From a virus, in IMG/VR virus record IMGVR_UViG_3300005933_000010, positions 1-63,824 of that record: 63,824 nucleotides of DNA. One strand, 5' to 3'. This document shows, one piece after another, positions 1-9,934 of the stretch. Below the pieces are notes generated by a model. The model had not been told where the DNA came from and searched no databases. It saw only the letters and a program-made list of their open reading frames with translations. The stretch's first letter is position 1. Each line of letters starts with the position of its first letter. Both the position numbers and the translations under genes were made by a program.

Positions 1-2695
<2,695 letters not shown>

Positions 2696-2706
<11 letters not shown>

Positions 2707-3100
2707 AGAGCATCTCCAACCTATCTTTGACCTTTTCTAAGTCATCTTGTGTACCGAATATTTCTACCTTGGCAATGAGCGGTACTCCTGTTTTGCTAGA
2801 TATCATGTGCGCTGCTTTACAAAAGTCTTCTCCAAAGTTGGTATTGCCGAAGCCAACTACCCCCTGGAGATGTTCACGATTGTTTCTGTTATTTAAGAAT
2901 CTTCGAACTTGTCTTGGGATTGCGTGTGTATCACTACCGCTACCATAAGTCGGTACAAACAATACATAAGGGCTATCCATAAGAAGGACCCCGTCACTGC
3001 TAGACTTAATAGGAATAGGAATAGAGCTTCCATTTAGCTTCTCCGCAAATCTCTTGGTGTTTCCTGAATAGTTTGAAAAATATACAATTTTAATAGACAT
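2696..3100 (-). CDS. nrdI: NrdI flavodoxin-like protein (class Ib RNR activator)
   Basis: About 134 residues. NrdI is an FMN flavoprotein that supplies superoxide to assemble the Mn(III)2-tyrosyl radical in NrdF. The N-terminal [18 protein letters not shown] is the FMN phosphate-binding loop (SxxSGNT), and a second flavodoxin-like loop is [13 protein letters not shown] place the start at the ATG at 3100 (MSIKIV...) with AAAGG 7 nt upstream; an in-frame TTG at 3106 is weaker. It lies 14 bp after the terminase gene and overlaps nrdE, consistent with co-transcription. Confidence 0.93.
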
Positions 3101-3114
3101 ATACAAGCCTTTGG

Positions 3115-4893
3115 TTATAACATATTGAATTGACTTAGGTATTCATCAATTTGTTTTTCGCTAGGTTTATAGTGTATCACATTATTAGTTTTTTCCCCAG
3201 CCGTGAGCTCGAGTGGCCTATCCTTAAAGGAATGAATCTCAACTTCTTGGTTAAGGTTCTTTGGTGTGTGAGCTATGGCACCATAGATTGCTCCGCAAAC
3301 TGCGTCTGCAAGGTCTTTGGAGGATTTTCTAGGGTGGTCAACCTTGTTCCCCTTCATAATCTTAAGCTCTGTAAGCTCTTCGAACAAGAGATCAATAGCA
3401 GGCATAGCAAGTCTTTCCTCATAGATTAACATTGCCATGTCTTCGTAATGTTTCTTAGCGACTGAGACTGTCTCGGTTCTTATGCCTACCTGCTTTAGCT
3501 CGTTCTGAATATCAAATGACTGCCAACGGTCAAAGCTAACCATTCCTATGTCGAACCCTATCCTCCTAAGGTTTTGAATCCACTGCTTGACCTCGGATAG
3601 ATCCACTGGACCCTCCACCTTAGGCTCCCAGTAAGCTACAGCATCGACAACTACTACAGGGGCGACCTGTTCGTAGTCTTTAATTACCTGAATATTTACC
3701 CACTTCTCTACGTGAGCTATAGCTACGGCACACTTGTCATGCCTTTGGGCGAGGTCGGCGTGAACAAAATACTTCTTGGTAGGGTCAGGGATAAAGGTGT
3801 CATCAAATCTTCTGAACTGGTCTAAGGGATTTCTGATTGTCATGGCGTCCTGGACCTTGTCACGCTGCTTGAAGAATGCGTCGGAAGCAAACGTAGGGAC
3901 ACAAGCAAACCTCTGCATGGCGTCGCCAAGATCTGTGTAAAAGGAAACCTTAAAGTCATCAATGCTTCGAGTAGGGTTTATCACCCAGGTTGGTCTCTTA
4001 AGTGCAAACATCCCTGGGAATTTATAACTTATGATTGTGTCTTCGTCCCAAGAAATTTCTAGAGAGTTTCCTGCAGCGTCGGCTGGCAGCTCTTCGTTCA
4101 TGACAAACGTGTGGTGCTTGGTTATAACTTCTTTCTCAGCAATGACATCATCATACCTTTGAGAGATAAAGTCTCCTGGGTAACGGGGAAAGGACAGCAG
4201 GGCTACTTTTCCCAAGTCTGGAAATCTAGAATCAACTGAGGCACGGAAGGCTTTATATATGTTGTCTGCGGTCTTACCTTGGTCATTGCCAGTTCCTACC
4301 TCAGCAGCGAAGCCTGAGATCTCGTCCAGTACTGCAAGCAATAGGTTTAGTCCCTCGTGAGACTCACGCTCTGAGTGACCAGAGTAAACTGTTATGGAGT
4401 GATCAAACTCTATGCTATCCATCTTTGAATAGTACTTTCCTTGGAACCAAGGAGATCTTTCAATCTTAGATTTAAATCCCTTGAAGAAAACGTTCTTTGC
4501 CTGCTGAGCGTTGATAGCAATGTTAATAATGTCTATAGCGTCTCCAGCTGGCTTTCCGAAGTATCTTGCTGGGTCCTTTAGGCATAGAAGCTTGTACACA
4601 ATGTATGCACAGGCTACAGTAGAGGTAAAGTCTTTTCCGCTACCCTTTCCAAGCTGTAAGATAACCTCATTCTTAGTATATTTTTTGTAGTACTGACTTC
4701 CCTCTTCGAATCCCATCAGGGAAACAAGATCTGCTTTCCTGTATATTTGACTCATAGCTTCTACGATGTCATACTGGCTAGGAGATAGGGGAGGCAACCC
4801 CAGGAAGTCTACTCCCTCTGCAAAGGTCTTTGCATCTACGGGTATCTCTGCAAAGGGTGTGTCCTCAAGGGCTTCTAAGAAATCATCAAACAT
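3115..4893 (-). CDS. terL: Terminase large subunit (ATPase and nuclease)
   Basis: A 592-residue DNA-packaging motor. Walker A is LGKGSGKD (about residues 81-88) and Walker B is LLAVLDEISG (D190, E191). The C-terminal RNase H-like nuclease shows acidic residues in VHADLAQRHDK, MVSFDRWQSF and SSKDLADAVCG. The start overlaps the upstream small-subunit candidate by one base (TAATG). It is unusual in lying next to the nrd operon and replication genes, about 37 kb from the portal. Confidence 0.95.
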   Translation of the reverse strand: MFDDFLEALEDTPFAEIPVDAKTFAEGVDFLGLPPLSPSQYDIVEAMSQIYRKADLVSLMGFEEGSQYYKKYTKNEVILQLGKGSGKDFTSTVACAYIVYKLLCLKDPARYFGKPAGDAIDIINIAINAQQAKNVFFKGFKSKIERSPWFQGKYYSKMDSIEFDHSITVYSGHSERESHEGLNLLLAVLDEISGFAAEVGTGNDQGKTADNIYKAFRASVDSRFPDLGKVALLSFPRYPGDFISQRYDDVIAEKEVITKHHTFVMNEELPADAAGNSLEISWDEDTIISYKFPGMFALKRPTWVINPTRSIDDFKVSFYTDLGDAMQRFACVPTFASDAFFKQRDKVQDAMTIRNPLDQFRRFDDTFIPDPTKKYFVHADLAQRHDKCAVAIAHVEKWVNIQVIKDYEQVAPVVVVDAVAYWEPKVEGPVDLSEVKQWIQNLRRIGFDIGMVSFDRWQSFDIQNELKQVGIRTETVSVAKKHYEDMAMLIYEERLAMPAIDLLFEELTELKIMKGNKVDHPRKSSKDLADAVCGAIYGAIAHTPKNLNQEVEIHSFKDRPLELTAGEKTNNVIHYKPSEKQIDEYLSQFNML

Positions 4894-5423
4894 TATTCAT
4901 TCACAATCGTTATTGTCTCTCCTGGCTTTGTAGCATGAGATAGACGAGCCATGATCTTATCCCTGATCTCTGGATGCTGTGAAGCAACATCTTTTAATAT
5001 CTGAATAAGAATCTGCTGGCGTTCTTCAATTTCAACCATCTCTTCTGCTAATTCTTTATTTTCTAGCAGTCCAGCTTTCTGAAGCATATCTATACGACGA
5101 GACTCTAGATCCATGACTAACTTGATACCTCCAGTTTTGGCCTGTAGGTTTCCCATCATGGTAGACTCGTCAATAACTTCGTAGGCTTTTTCTATAAGCT
5201 TAGAGTAATGGGTGTCTGCACCGACAAGAGCTTCCTTAGCTCTAGCACGGATAGCAGCGTTGTCTGAAGCCATTGCTCGCCACTCATTGATATACCCAAC
5301 TACCTTTTGCCTAGGCATGGCCAAGTCTTTAGATATCTTGGTGGGATCGCTACCCTTTAAGTACTCCGTAACTACAGAGTTAACTTGATCCAGGTGTACT
5401 ACTAAATCAGATTCCGTTGACAC
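4893..5423 (-). CDS. Putative terminase small subunit
   Basis: 176 residues starting with GTG at 5423, overlapping the preceding gene by 17 bp. Residues 25-50 (DPTKISKDLAMPRQKVVGYI region) look like a helix-turn-helix. The rest is predicted to be helical, with a charged coiled-coil-like stretch (ENKELAEEMVEIEERQQ). Position directly before terL with a TAATG junction, the HTH and the helical oligomerisation region fit a DNA-recognising small terminase. Assignment rests on context and fold impression, not a diagnostic motif. Confidence 0.65.
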   Translation of the reverse strand: MSTESDLVVHLDQVNSVVTEYLKGSDPTKISKDLAMPRQKVVGYINEWRAMASDNAAIRARAKEALVGADTHYSKLIEKAYEVIDESTMMGNLQAKTGGIKLVMDLESRRIDMLQKAGLLENKELAEEMVEIEERQQILIQILKDVASQHPEIRDKIMARLSHATKPGETITIVNE

Positions 5424-5700
5424 GCTTGGCTCTCTTTCCTCTTTGAGGCACTCTCTTAATTCTGTCTATCTTAAACGCTCTAAAAGCTGAGGCTTGGCCA
5501 CGAATCATCTCAAAGGTGTCTATCCATTGAGCCCCAGTCTCTGTGTTGGTAGTTAGTCCACGAACCTTAAACTTTGTCCCATATTCGCCCTTAACCTTTA
5601 CGAGGTCACCAGCAGTTATTAGAAAGCCGTTGAGCTCAAAGCTGGGTTTCGTTTCAAAGATACTGTGGTGAACTACGGTTGATAGCTTGCGTCTACCCAT
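5407..5700 (-). CDS. Small basic protein of unknown function
   Basis: 97 residues. I do not recognise a family. The central part (LITAGDLVKVKGEYGTKF, then KVRGL) reads like a small beta-barrel of SH3/KOW type. The C-terminus is strongly basic (KIDRIKRVPQRGKRAKR), suggesting nucleic-acid binding. TAATG coupling at 5700 joins it to the upstream gene, and it overlaps the terminase small-subunit candidate by 17 bp. It may have a role in DNA processing or packaging, but that is context only. Confidence 0.7.
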   Translation of the reverse strand: MGRRKLSTVVHHSIFETKPSFELNGFLITAGDLVKVKGEYGTKFKVRGLTTNTETGAQWIDTFEMIRGQASAFRAFKIDRIKRVPQRGKRAKRVNGI

Positions 5701-5963
5701 TATGATCTCTCCTTTGCGATCTTTAATAGTACCAGATATCCGATTAGGTCGTCGATCTCGTTGTCGCCAGGCCAGTCGTGACCGTTCTGAATCCTTGATA
5801 GCTTGTCGTCAATTCGAACCAAAAGTTGCTCAACGTTGTCTGACTTGGAGAAGATCCTGCTGGGGTGCAATGCTGAGTCACCGTAGGATCGATTCTTAGC
5901 CACTAGGAGTTCTTTTACCTGGTTAGCTACCCGTTCAATATCTTGTTCTGTTTGTAAGCTCAT
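5700..5963 (-). CDS. DUF1599/Nmad1-like small all-alpha protein
   Basis: 87 residues resembling the DUF1599 / nucleotide-modification-associated domain 1 family. Matching features are KNRSYGDS near residues 23-29, LLVRIDDKLSRIQNG in the middle, and NEIDDLIGYLVLLK at the end. The conserved YGD, R-x-D-K and E-x-D-D-x-x-G-Y motifs recall all-alpha NTP-pyrophosphohydrolase-like proteins. In phages such proteins are linked to nucleotide pools or DNA modification. The start overlaps the small HTH gene as ATGA. Confidence 0.6.
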   Translation of the reverse strand: MSLQTEQDIERVANQVKELLVAKNRSYGDSALHPSRIFSKSDNVEQLLVRIDDKLSRIQNGHDWPGDNEIDDLIGYLVLLKIAKERS

Positions 5964-6112
5964 CTACGTGATTTCCTTAATCCGTGTTTTGCAAGATATA
6001 CATATATGGTTTCAAGACTGGCTCCACACTCTTTTGCAATCTCTTGTGGTGTCTTTTTATCCATTACGTATCGCTTCGTTAGCCACACCTTGCTTGTATA
6101 TAGTTTAGCCAT
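5960..6112 (-). CDS. 50-residue helix-turn-helix protein
   Basis: A short gene found by reading the gap between the RuvC-like and DUF1599-like genes. It translates to 50 residues with an HTH: TPQEIAKECGASLETIYVYL (residues 21-40) has the alternating pattern of a recognition helix. AAGGA lies 5-6 nt before the ATG at 6112, and the stop overlaps the next start as ATGA. Probably a small DNA-binding regulator or resolvase-type HTH. Its target is unknown. Confidence 0.75.
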   Translation of the reverse strand: MAKLYTSKVWLTKRYVMDKKTPQEIAKECGASLETIYVYLAKHGLRKSRR

Positions 6113-6126
6113 TTTTGTCCTTGTTG

Positions 6127-6723
6127 TCAAGTCCCTAACTTATCCCAGTTATTGATAGCATAGTGTCCCACACCTACGGCATCGGCTACATCATTATCAG
6201 TAATGGTTTTATTATAGTGGATGTTTACTAGTCTGATTGTTCTTTGCTTCCTGAAATCTCTGTCATATGCCTTGTACCAGGAAGTAGACTTCTCTGGGAA
6301 CTCTTTCATGATGGCAAGCTTTTCTTCTTGGCTAAGCTTCTTGTTTCCAAGATATGTTTGCCAAGCGATGGGATTGATTGACCCTGCCGTTGGAACTCCA
6401 CTCTGGCCTGCAGCTCCTAGCATAGCTCCCTGCACTAAGGCTAAGTCAGCAGCTGTTTTTGGACTATTAATAAAGATCGTATGTTCTATAACTATTGCAT
6501 CTATCTCAAATAGCTTAAAGAATGATCCTGACTTCTTTGCTGCGTCAACGAGTTTTTCGTATGCGTTGTTGCCTTCGAATTCAATCTTGCCTACGTGTGT
6601 CAGCTTTACATCATCGAAGATTGCAAAAGCAAGGCTATTTGTGCTAGCGTCAATTGAGCAGATTCTCCTTGGCTTAGGCCTAGTATTAATCTTCTTTTTT
6701 GACAGCTTGACTATCTTTTCCAT
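6127..6723 (-). CDS. RuvC-like Holliday-junction resolvase
   Basis: 198 residues with an RNase H-like fold. The first acid is in CSIDAST (D25), the second in AIVIEHT (E80), and the terminal pair in TDNDVADAVGVG (D178, D181). This D/E/D/D set is the RuvC catalytic tetrad that binds two Mg ions. It probably resolves branched replication or recombination DNA before packaging. The start overlaps the zinc-protein gene by 38 bp, and the 14 bp after it carry the small HTH gene's ribosome site. Confidence 0.85.
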   Translation of the reverse strand: MEKIVKLSKKKINTRPKPRRICSIDASTNSLAFAIFDDVKLTHVGKIEFEGNNAYEKLVDAAKKSGSFFKLFEIDAIVIEHTIFINSPKTAADLALVQGAMLGAAGQSGVPTAGSINPIAWQTYLGNKKLSQEEKLAIMKEFPEKSTSWYKAYDRDFRKQRTIRLVNIHYNKTITDNDVADAVGVGHYAINNWDKLGT

Positions 6724-7000
6724 TTGCCAACCCCTTCAGGTCTTTTATAGCGATGCCAAGATCTTTTGGATTTATGGTGCACCGTGCACAAACTGGGTCA
6801 TCGTTATAGATAGAAAGATTGGCATTACAATTTTTGCACAACCTTGTTTTGCCAATCCTTCTATTGGTTCTAGTCTGCACATATCGTGCTGCTATTTTTT
6901 CTTTTGTGGCTGCCTCACGGCATTCTACCGAGCAATAAACTTGATAGGATATTACGGAGGCAAAGGTGTTATCACACCACTGACAGTGCTTGCTCTTCAT
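6686..7000 (-). CDS. Double zinc-ribbon protein
   Basis: 104 residues with two cysteine clusters. The first is CQWC...CSVEC (residues 6-9 and about 22-26); the second is CKNC...CARC (about 55-58 and 71-74). The linker is basic (TRTNRRIGKTR). This suggests two zinc ribbons for nucleic-acid or protein contacts. It overlaps the Cas4-like gene by 29 bp and the RuvC-like gene by 38 bp, so it belongs to the recombination cluster. Exact function unknown. Confidence 0.75.
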   Translation of the reverse strand: MKSKHCQWCDNTFASVISYQVYCSVECREAATKEKIAARYVQTRTNRRIGKTRLCKNCNANLSIYNDDPVCARCTINPKDLGIAIKDLKGLANGKDSQAVKKED

Positions 7001-7787
7001 TTATAGGCTCCAGGGATAATAGTTTGATGTCTCCCTTGCCAGCAAGATCGCAAGTAGCCTTTACAGGGCATGTCTTGCAAATCCTTGAGTTTGACCTGTA
7101 GTTCTTTTCAGGCAATGTCCTGTCTGTCCATGCCTTACGAACTGACCTTAACCAGTCAAACGTGCCATTAACCCACTTAATGTAATAATCGTTGAGGACT
7201 ACTGGTAAAATCAGTAGCTCATGATTGTTTTTGTTTTCATAAATAAGGACTGCTTCTTCCTTACCTAAGATTTTCATGTAAATTAGAAGCTGTACTAGGT
7301 GACCAGTCTTAGGTCTTCCTGCTGCCTTACGATACTCGAATCCCTCATTAGGCATAGTCTTGATCTCACCCAATAGTTCTTTACCGTCTACGTTTAGAAT
7401 AACGTCTCCAAACCCAAAGATGGGTGGATCGTTAGCTGTAATCCTAAACTCAGAGTCAACCAAAAAGTCTGGGACGTTGCCCATAGCTTCCTGTATTCTC
7501 TCGTGAGATTTTGTACCAGCTGTCATGTTAGCTCCACCGTAGGCATCGGCACTGTCGCTAAAAGTTGTACCGTCAAAAGCTATGTACCAGTATCTAGGAC
7601 ATTCTCCGTGGCCGTAAGCTACGGTAGATGGAGCAAAGGTTTTCTTCTGGGTGTGCTTGGACACACGCTTAATTGTATATCCAGTCTTAATCTTTTCACT
7701 TAGGGCATCAACGTCAACGAACGACCTCTTGTAGGCAGTTGCTTCCGAAGCCTTTATCATAATTTGATCTAGTAAGTTTTTAGCCAT
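6972..7787 (-). CDS. Cas4/RecB-like PD-(D/E)XK exonuclease with Fe-S cysteines
   Basis: About 271 residues. Nuclease motifs are H95 (GTKSHERI), D128 (GFGDVIL), E141-x-K143 (LGEIKTM) and the Q166...Y170 motif (HLVQLLIY). Four cysteines, C63 (GECPRYW) and C237/C240/C246 (CKTCPVKATC), match the 4Fe-4S set of Cas4/AddB-type nucleases. It probably processes DNA ends for recombination. I prefer the ATG at 7787; an upstream in-frame TTG at 7826 would overlap the previous gene by 32 bp. The ATG lacks a good ribosome site and lies 7 bp after a stop, so translation may be coupled. No CRISPR or cas genes are nearby. Confidence 0.88.
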   Translation of the reverse strand: MAKNLLDQIMIKASEATAYKRSFVDVDALSEKIKTGYTIKRVSKHTQKKTFAPSTVAYGHGECPRYWYIAFDGTTFSDSADAYGGANMTAGTKSHERIQEAMGNVPDFLVDSEFRITANDPPIFGFGDVILNVDGKELLGEIKTMPNEGFEYRKAAGRPKTGHLVQLLIYMKILGKEEAVLIYENKNNHELLILPVVLNDYYIKWVNGTFDWLRSVRKAWTDRTLPEKNYRSNSRICKTCPVKATCDLAGKGDIKLLSLEPINEEQALSVV

Positions 7788-7794
7788 AACGTGT

Positions 7795-8100
7795 TTAGCG
7801 AATAATATACTTGAGTGCAGATACAAGATTGTTAATTGATTCTGCTGCTGTGAAGTAGATGTTCTTCTTCGCTCTATCTCCTTTATCTACGTTTACCATC
7901 CAGGTAGCCCTGAAGGACATTTTTGCTGCAATTGCTTGCAGCCTAACAATTTCTATTACCGCAACATTCATGGGAATGTCTGGTCTCAACACTAACTTTG
8001 ATATGGTCACTAAGGCTTTTGTCAGCTCTTCGTCTTCCATGAAATCTGCGATCTCACTTAGCCCATTGAGCATATCAATTGTTGTAGTTTCTTTATCCAT
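7795..8100 (-). CDS. Conserved-looking hypothetical protein
   Basis: 101 residues, mostly helical, acidic at the N-terminus and with no motif I can name. It contains SFRATWMVNVDKGDRAKKNIYF near residues 62-83, then a C-terminal helix. It starts with ATG 4 bp after the 2OG oxygenase gene and ends 7 bp before the Cas4-like gene, so it is probably co-transcribed with them. Confidence 0.7.
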   Translation of the reverse strand: MDKETTTIDMLNGLSEIADFMEDEELTKALVTISKLVLRPDIPMNVAVIEIVRLQAIAAKMSFRATWMVNVDKGDRAKKNIYFTAAESINNLVSALKYIIR

Positions 8101-8103
8101 TAG

Positions 8104-8676
8104 TTAACTTTCATTATTGTATATCTGTATTAGTTTATCACACCTTGCTATCAATGGCAAGTAGTGCTCATCTCCTAGAGAGTTTTGCTCATCATCGACA
8201 AACGAATAATGACAAAATACCATGTCCAGGTATTGCCCCTCTAGAAAAGTAGTCTTGGGCCTCCAGTGAATTTGGTGGGTTCCTGCAAAAGTTAAGGCTT
8301 GGTTATTTTCTAAAGTAAACTCCGAGCCTTCTACTGAGATTGGCCATAGAACGTTACCGCCAATCTGAAGATCAAAGGTTAGCCTTTGCTCCTTAAACCC
8401 TGAATCTAAATGTGGCTGAAGTCTAGGAGATAGCTCGTGACTATACCTGGCAAAAGAAAGCTCTCTAAGCTCAAGGCCTCTTTTTGTAGTGGATTGGGCT
8501 ACTGATGTAAGCTTGTCTACTACGCTCTGGGGCAACCAGCTATGGTATGCTCTGTGACCTATATGGTTTATTACCTGTGTCTTATCTACTGGTGTGTTAT
8601 TTATGTGCTCATATACCGAATAGATCTCAGCATCGGACAAGACGTTAGATATAATTAGATTTTGCTGAATAGTCAT
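8104..8676 (-). CDS. 2OG-Fe(II) oxygenase-like protein (copy 1)
   Basis: 190 residues with a prolyl-hydroxylase-like double-stranded beta-helix core. The HxD iron motif is H89-x-D91 (QPHLDSG), the distal histidine is probably H137 (IHWRPK) and R139 is the likely 2-oxoglutarate anchor. It closely resembles the next upstream protein in the (H)(W/F)RPK...EG(Q/E)(Y/F) segment, so the two look like a tandem duplication. Substrate unknown: DNA base, nucleotide or protein side chain are all possible. The start has a TATAAT 7 nt before it, so the mRNA may be leaderless. Confidence 0.75.
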   Translation of the reverse strand: MTIQQNLIISNVLSDAEIYSVYEHINNTPVDKTQVINHIGHRAYHSWLPQSVVDKLTSVAQSTTKRGLELRELSFARYSHELSPRLQPHLDSGFKEQRLTFDLQIGGNVLWPISVEGSEFTLENNQALTFAGTHQIHWRPKTTFLEGQYLDMVFCHYSFVDDEQNSLGDEHYLPLIARCDKLIQIYNNES

Positions 8677-8683
8677 AATAACT

Positions 8684-8692
8684 ATTATACAC
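8684..8692 (-). promoter_or_regulatory. -10 element giving a probable leaderless transcript
   Basis: GTGTATAAT, with TATAAT at 8689-8684 and 7 nt to the ATG at 8676. The TAA of this box is also the stop codon of the upstream oxygenase gene. No ribosome site fits between. Confidence 0.5.
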
Positions 8693-9473
8693 TATCCAAC
8701 GAACCGTGAGTGTTTGTGTCATAACCCAGGGCCGTGCCTAACTGATTATACAGTGACCATGCGCTTTGCATCTTGGGCTCATTGGAAAGAGCTTTGTGGT
8801 ATGCTGCAATCCTACCCTGAAACTTTAAGGGGTCAAGAGGGAAATCTTGATTTAAGAATCTCCAATCTGTTAGGGGAGAGTAATCAAAAGTAAGGATTTT
8901 TACGAACTCCCCTTCTTTCCAGTTACGCTTTGGCCTGAAGTGAGGCTGATTTACTGCACTAAACATTATGGCATCTCCGACCTTTAGATCGTAGGACTTG
9001 CCATCAATATAAATCTCCCAATCAATGTTTCCGTCTAGCATGTAGTTAAACGTAACCAGTGTCTCAGTGTTGTCTATATGTGGAGGTAGGGAGGGAGCAT
9101 ATTTCCCATCTCCATGAACTGGGTTGTAGTCTATGTAACTGTAGTGGCATAGCTTAATTTCATCTTGGTGTAGGTGCTTGGCATACTTGTCCATGGTTAA
9201 TTCGAGGTCCACTGGGGCTAAGAACTCTACCATCTCTCTGGACATGTGAGAAACTTTCTTTGGGTCATACCAGTTTTTACCACGGTATTCTTCTTGTCCA
9301 CCTGGAACAAGGTAATGTTCTGGTTTTGCGTTAAGAAGGTTTTCTATGATAGCTTTGACCCTGTCTACCTGATCTTCAGAGAATGGCTTTTCCACGTAGA
9401 TTGGCAAGGTTTCATTGAACTTACTCATATTTGTTAGGTAATCCCACATGCCAGGGGCAGTAAATTTATTCAT
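8685..9473 (-). CDS. 2OG-Fe(II) oxygenase-like protein (copy 2)
   Basis: About 262 residues from the ATG at 9473. The iron motif is H132-x-D134 (PPHIDNT) and the distal segment is H178-F-R180-PK (NQPHFRPK), parallel to copy 1. A further N-terminal helical region of about 90 residues is absent from copy 1. An in-frame GTG at 9488 is an alternative start, but a TATACT box sits 6 nt before the ATG and overlaps that GTG, favouring the ATG as a leaderless start. Substrate unknown. Confidence 0.72.
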   Translation of the reverse strand: MNKFTAPGMWDYLTNMSKFNETLPIYVEKPFSEDQVDRVKAIIENLLNAKPEHYLVPGGQEEYRGKNWYDPKKVSHMSREMVEFLAPVDLELTMDKYAKHLHQDEIKLCHYSYIDYNPVHGDGKYAPSLPPHIDNTETLVTFNYMLDGNIDWEIYIDGKSYDLKVGDAIMFSAVNQPHFRPKRNWKEGEFVKILTFDYSPLTDWRFLNQDFPLDPLKFQGRIAAYHKALSNEPKMQSAWSLYNQLGTALGYDTNTHGSLDSV

Positions 9474-9477
9474 ACTA

Positions 9478-9765
9478 TTAGTATACACCCTTAACTAGCT
9501 GGTCTAAGATCTCAAACTCAATAACTGCAAGCCTGACCTTCTGGTTTCCTTCTCCTAGCACAAGGATGAGAGCTGGGTCTTTGCCCTGTGTCATAGCGTC
9601 TGTTACAGCTTTGGCCCAGATGTCTTTGTTTACGGTTATGCCTTTAGGATACTCCTTAAAGTCAACAACGAAGTTTTCCCAGCTAGCATCACCCTTGACC
9701 ATGTTTCGTCCTGAGTTCTTGTGCTGCTTAGCACCAATGCGCTTTGACTCTCCTCGTTCACTCAT
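9478..9765 (-). CDS. Putative PD-(D/E)XK nuclease, Holliday-junction-resolvase-like
   Basis: About 95 residues from the ATG at 9765 (MSERGESKRIG), which has AGGAAA 7 nt upstream; longer in-frame extensions lack such a site. The GAKQHKNSGR...KGDA segment, with D26, and DFK (D35, K37) match the acid and D/E-x-K pattern of small phage resolvase-like nucleases. The length is short for the fold. It overlaps the small zinc gene by 8 bp and sits next to the recombinase gene. Function is inferred from motif spacing. Confidence 0.55.
   Translation of the reverse strand: MSERGESKRIGAKQHKNSGRNMVKGDASWENFVVDFKEYPKGITVNKDIWAKAVTDAMTQGKDPALILVLGEGNQKVRLAVIEFEILDQLVKGVY
9480..9488 (-). promoter_or_regulatory. 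-10 element giving a probable leaderless transcript
   Basis: GTGTATACT with 6 nt to the ATG at 9473. It matches the boxes at 8684, 47486 and 47731 (GTGTATAAT/GTGTATACT). It overlaps the end of the nuclease-like gene. Confidence 0.45.
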
Positions 9766-9934
9766 AATTTTTCCTGCTTTTCTTTTGAGCAAAAGACACA
9801 GAAGACAAGTGCCTCTCAGGGCACAGCCAGGTAGTTTCTTTTGTATCTACATAAAGCCTAAGGCTTTTGACTATTACCTTGCATGTATGGCATGGGAACT
9901 CACCAACGATGATCTCATACTTCCCGTTAGCCAA
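9758..9934 (-). CDS. 58-residue zinc-binding-type small protein
   Basis: A short gene starting at TTG 9934, with a GGGGGA purine tract about 6 nt upstream inside the end of the recombinase gene. The product has C15-x2-C18 (CHTC) and C38...H42 (CPERH), a possible zinc-ribbon set, and a basic C-terminus (KKSRKN). It overlaps the recombinase stop by 8 bp and the nuclease-like start by 8 bp, the tight packing seen for real genes here. The unusual start codon is the main doubt. Confidence 0.65.
   Translation of the reverse strand: MANGKYEIIVGEFPCHTCKVIVKSLRLYVDTKETTWLCPERHLSSVSFAQKKSRKNYE

Noticed and set aside
6221-7006. Long plus-strand frame (261 codons) opposite the resolvase and zinc genes
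   Set aside because: It lies fully opposite two well-supported minus-strand genes with clear motifs, has no ribosome site, and its translation is hydrophobic noise.
6972-7787. Cas4-like gene as evidence for a CRISPR-Cas system
   Set aside because: No cas1/cas2 or repeat-spacer array is present. Stand-alone Cas4/RecB-like exonucleases are common phage recombination enzymes.
7787-7826. Extended Cas4-like start at TTG 7826
   Set aside because: It would overlap the upstream gene by 32 bp, has no ribosome site, and adds residues outside the nuclease domain.
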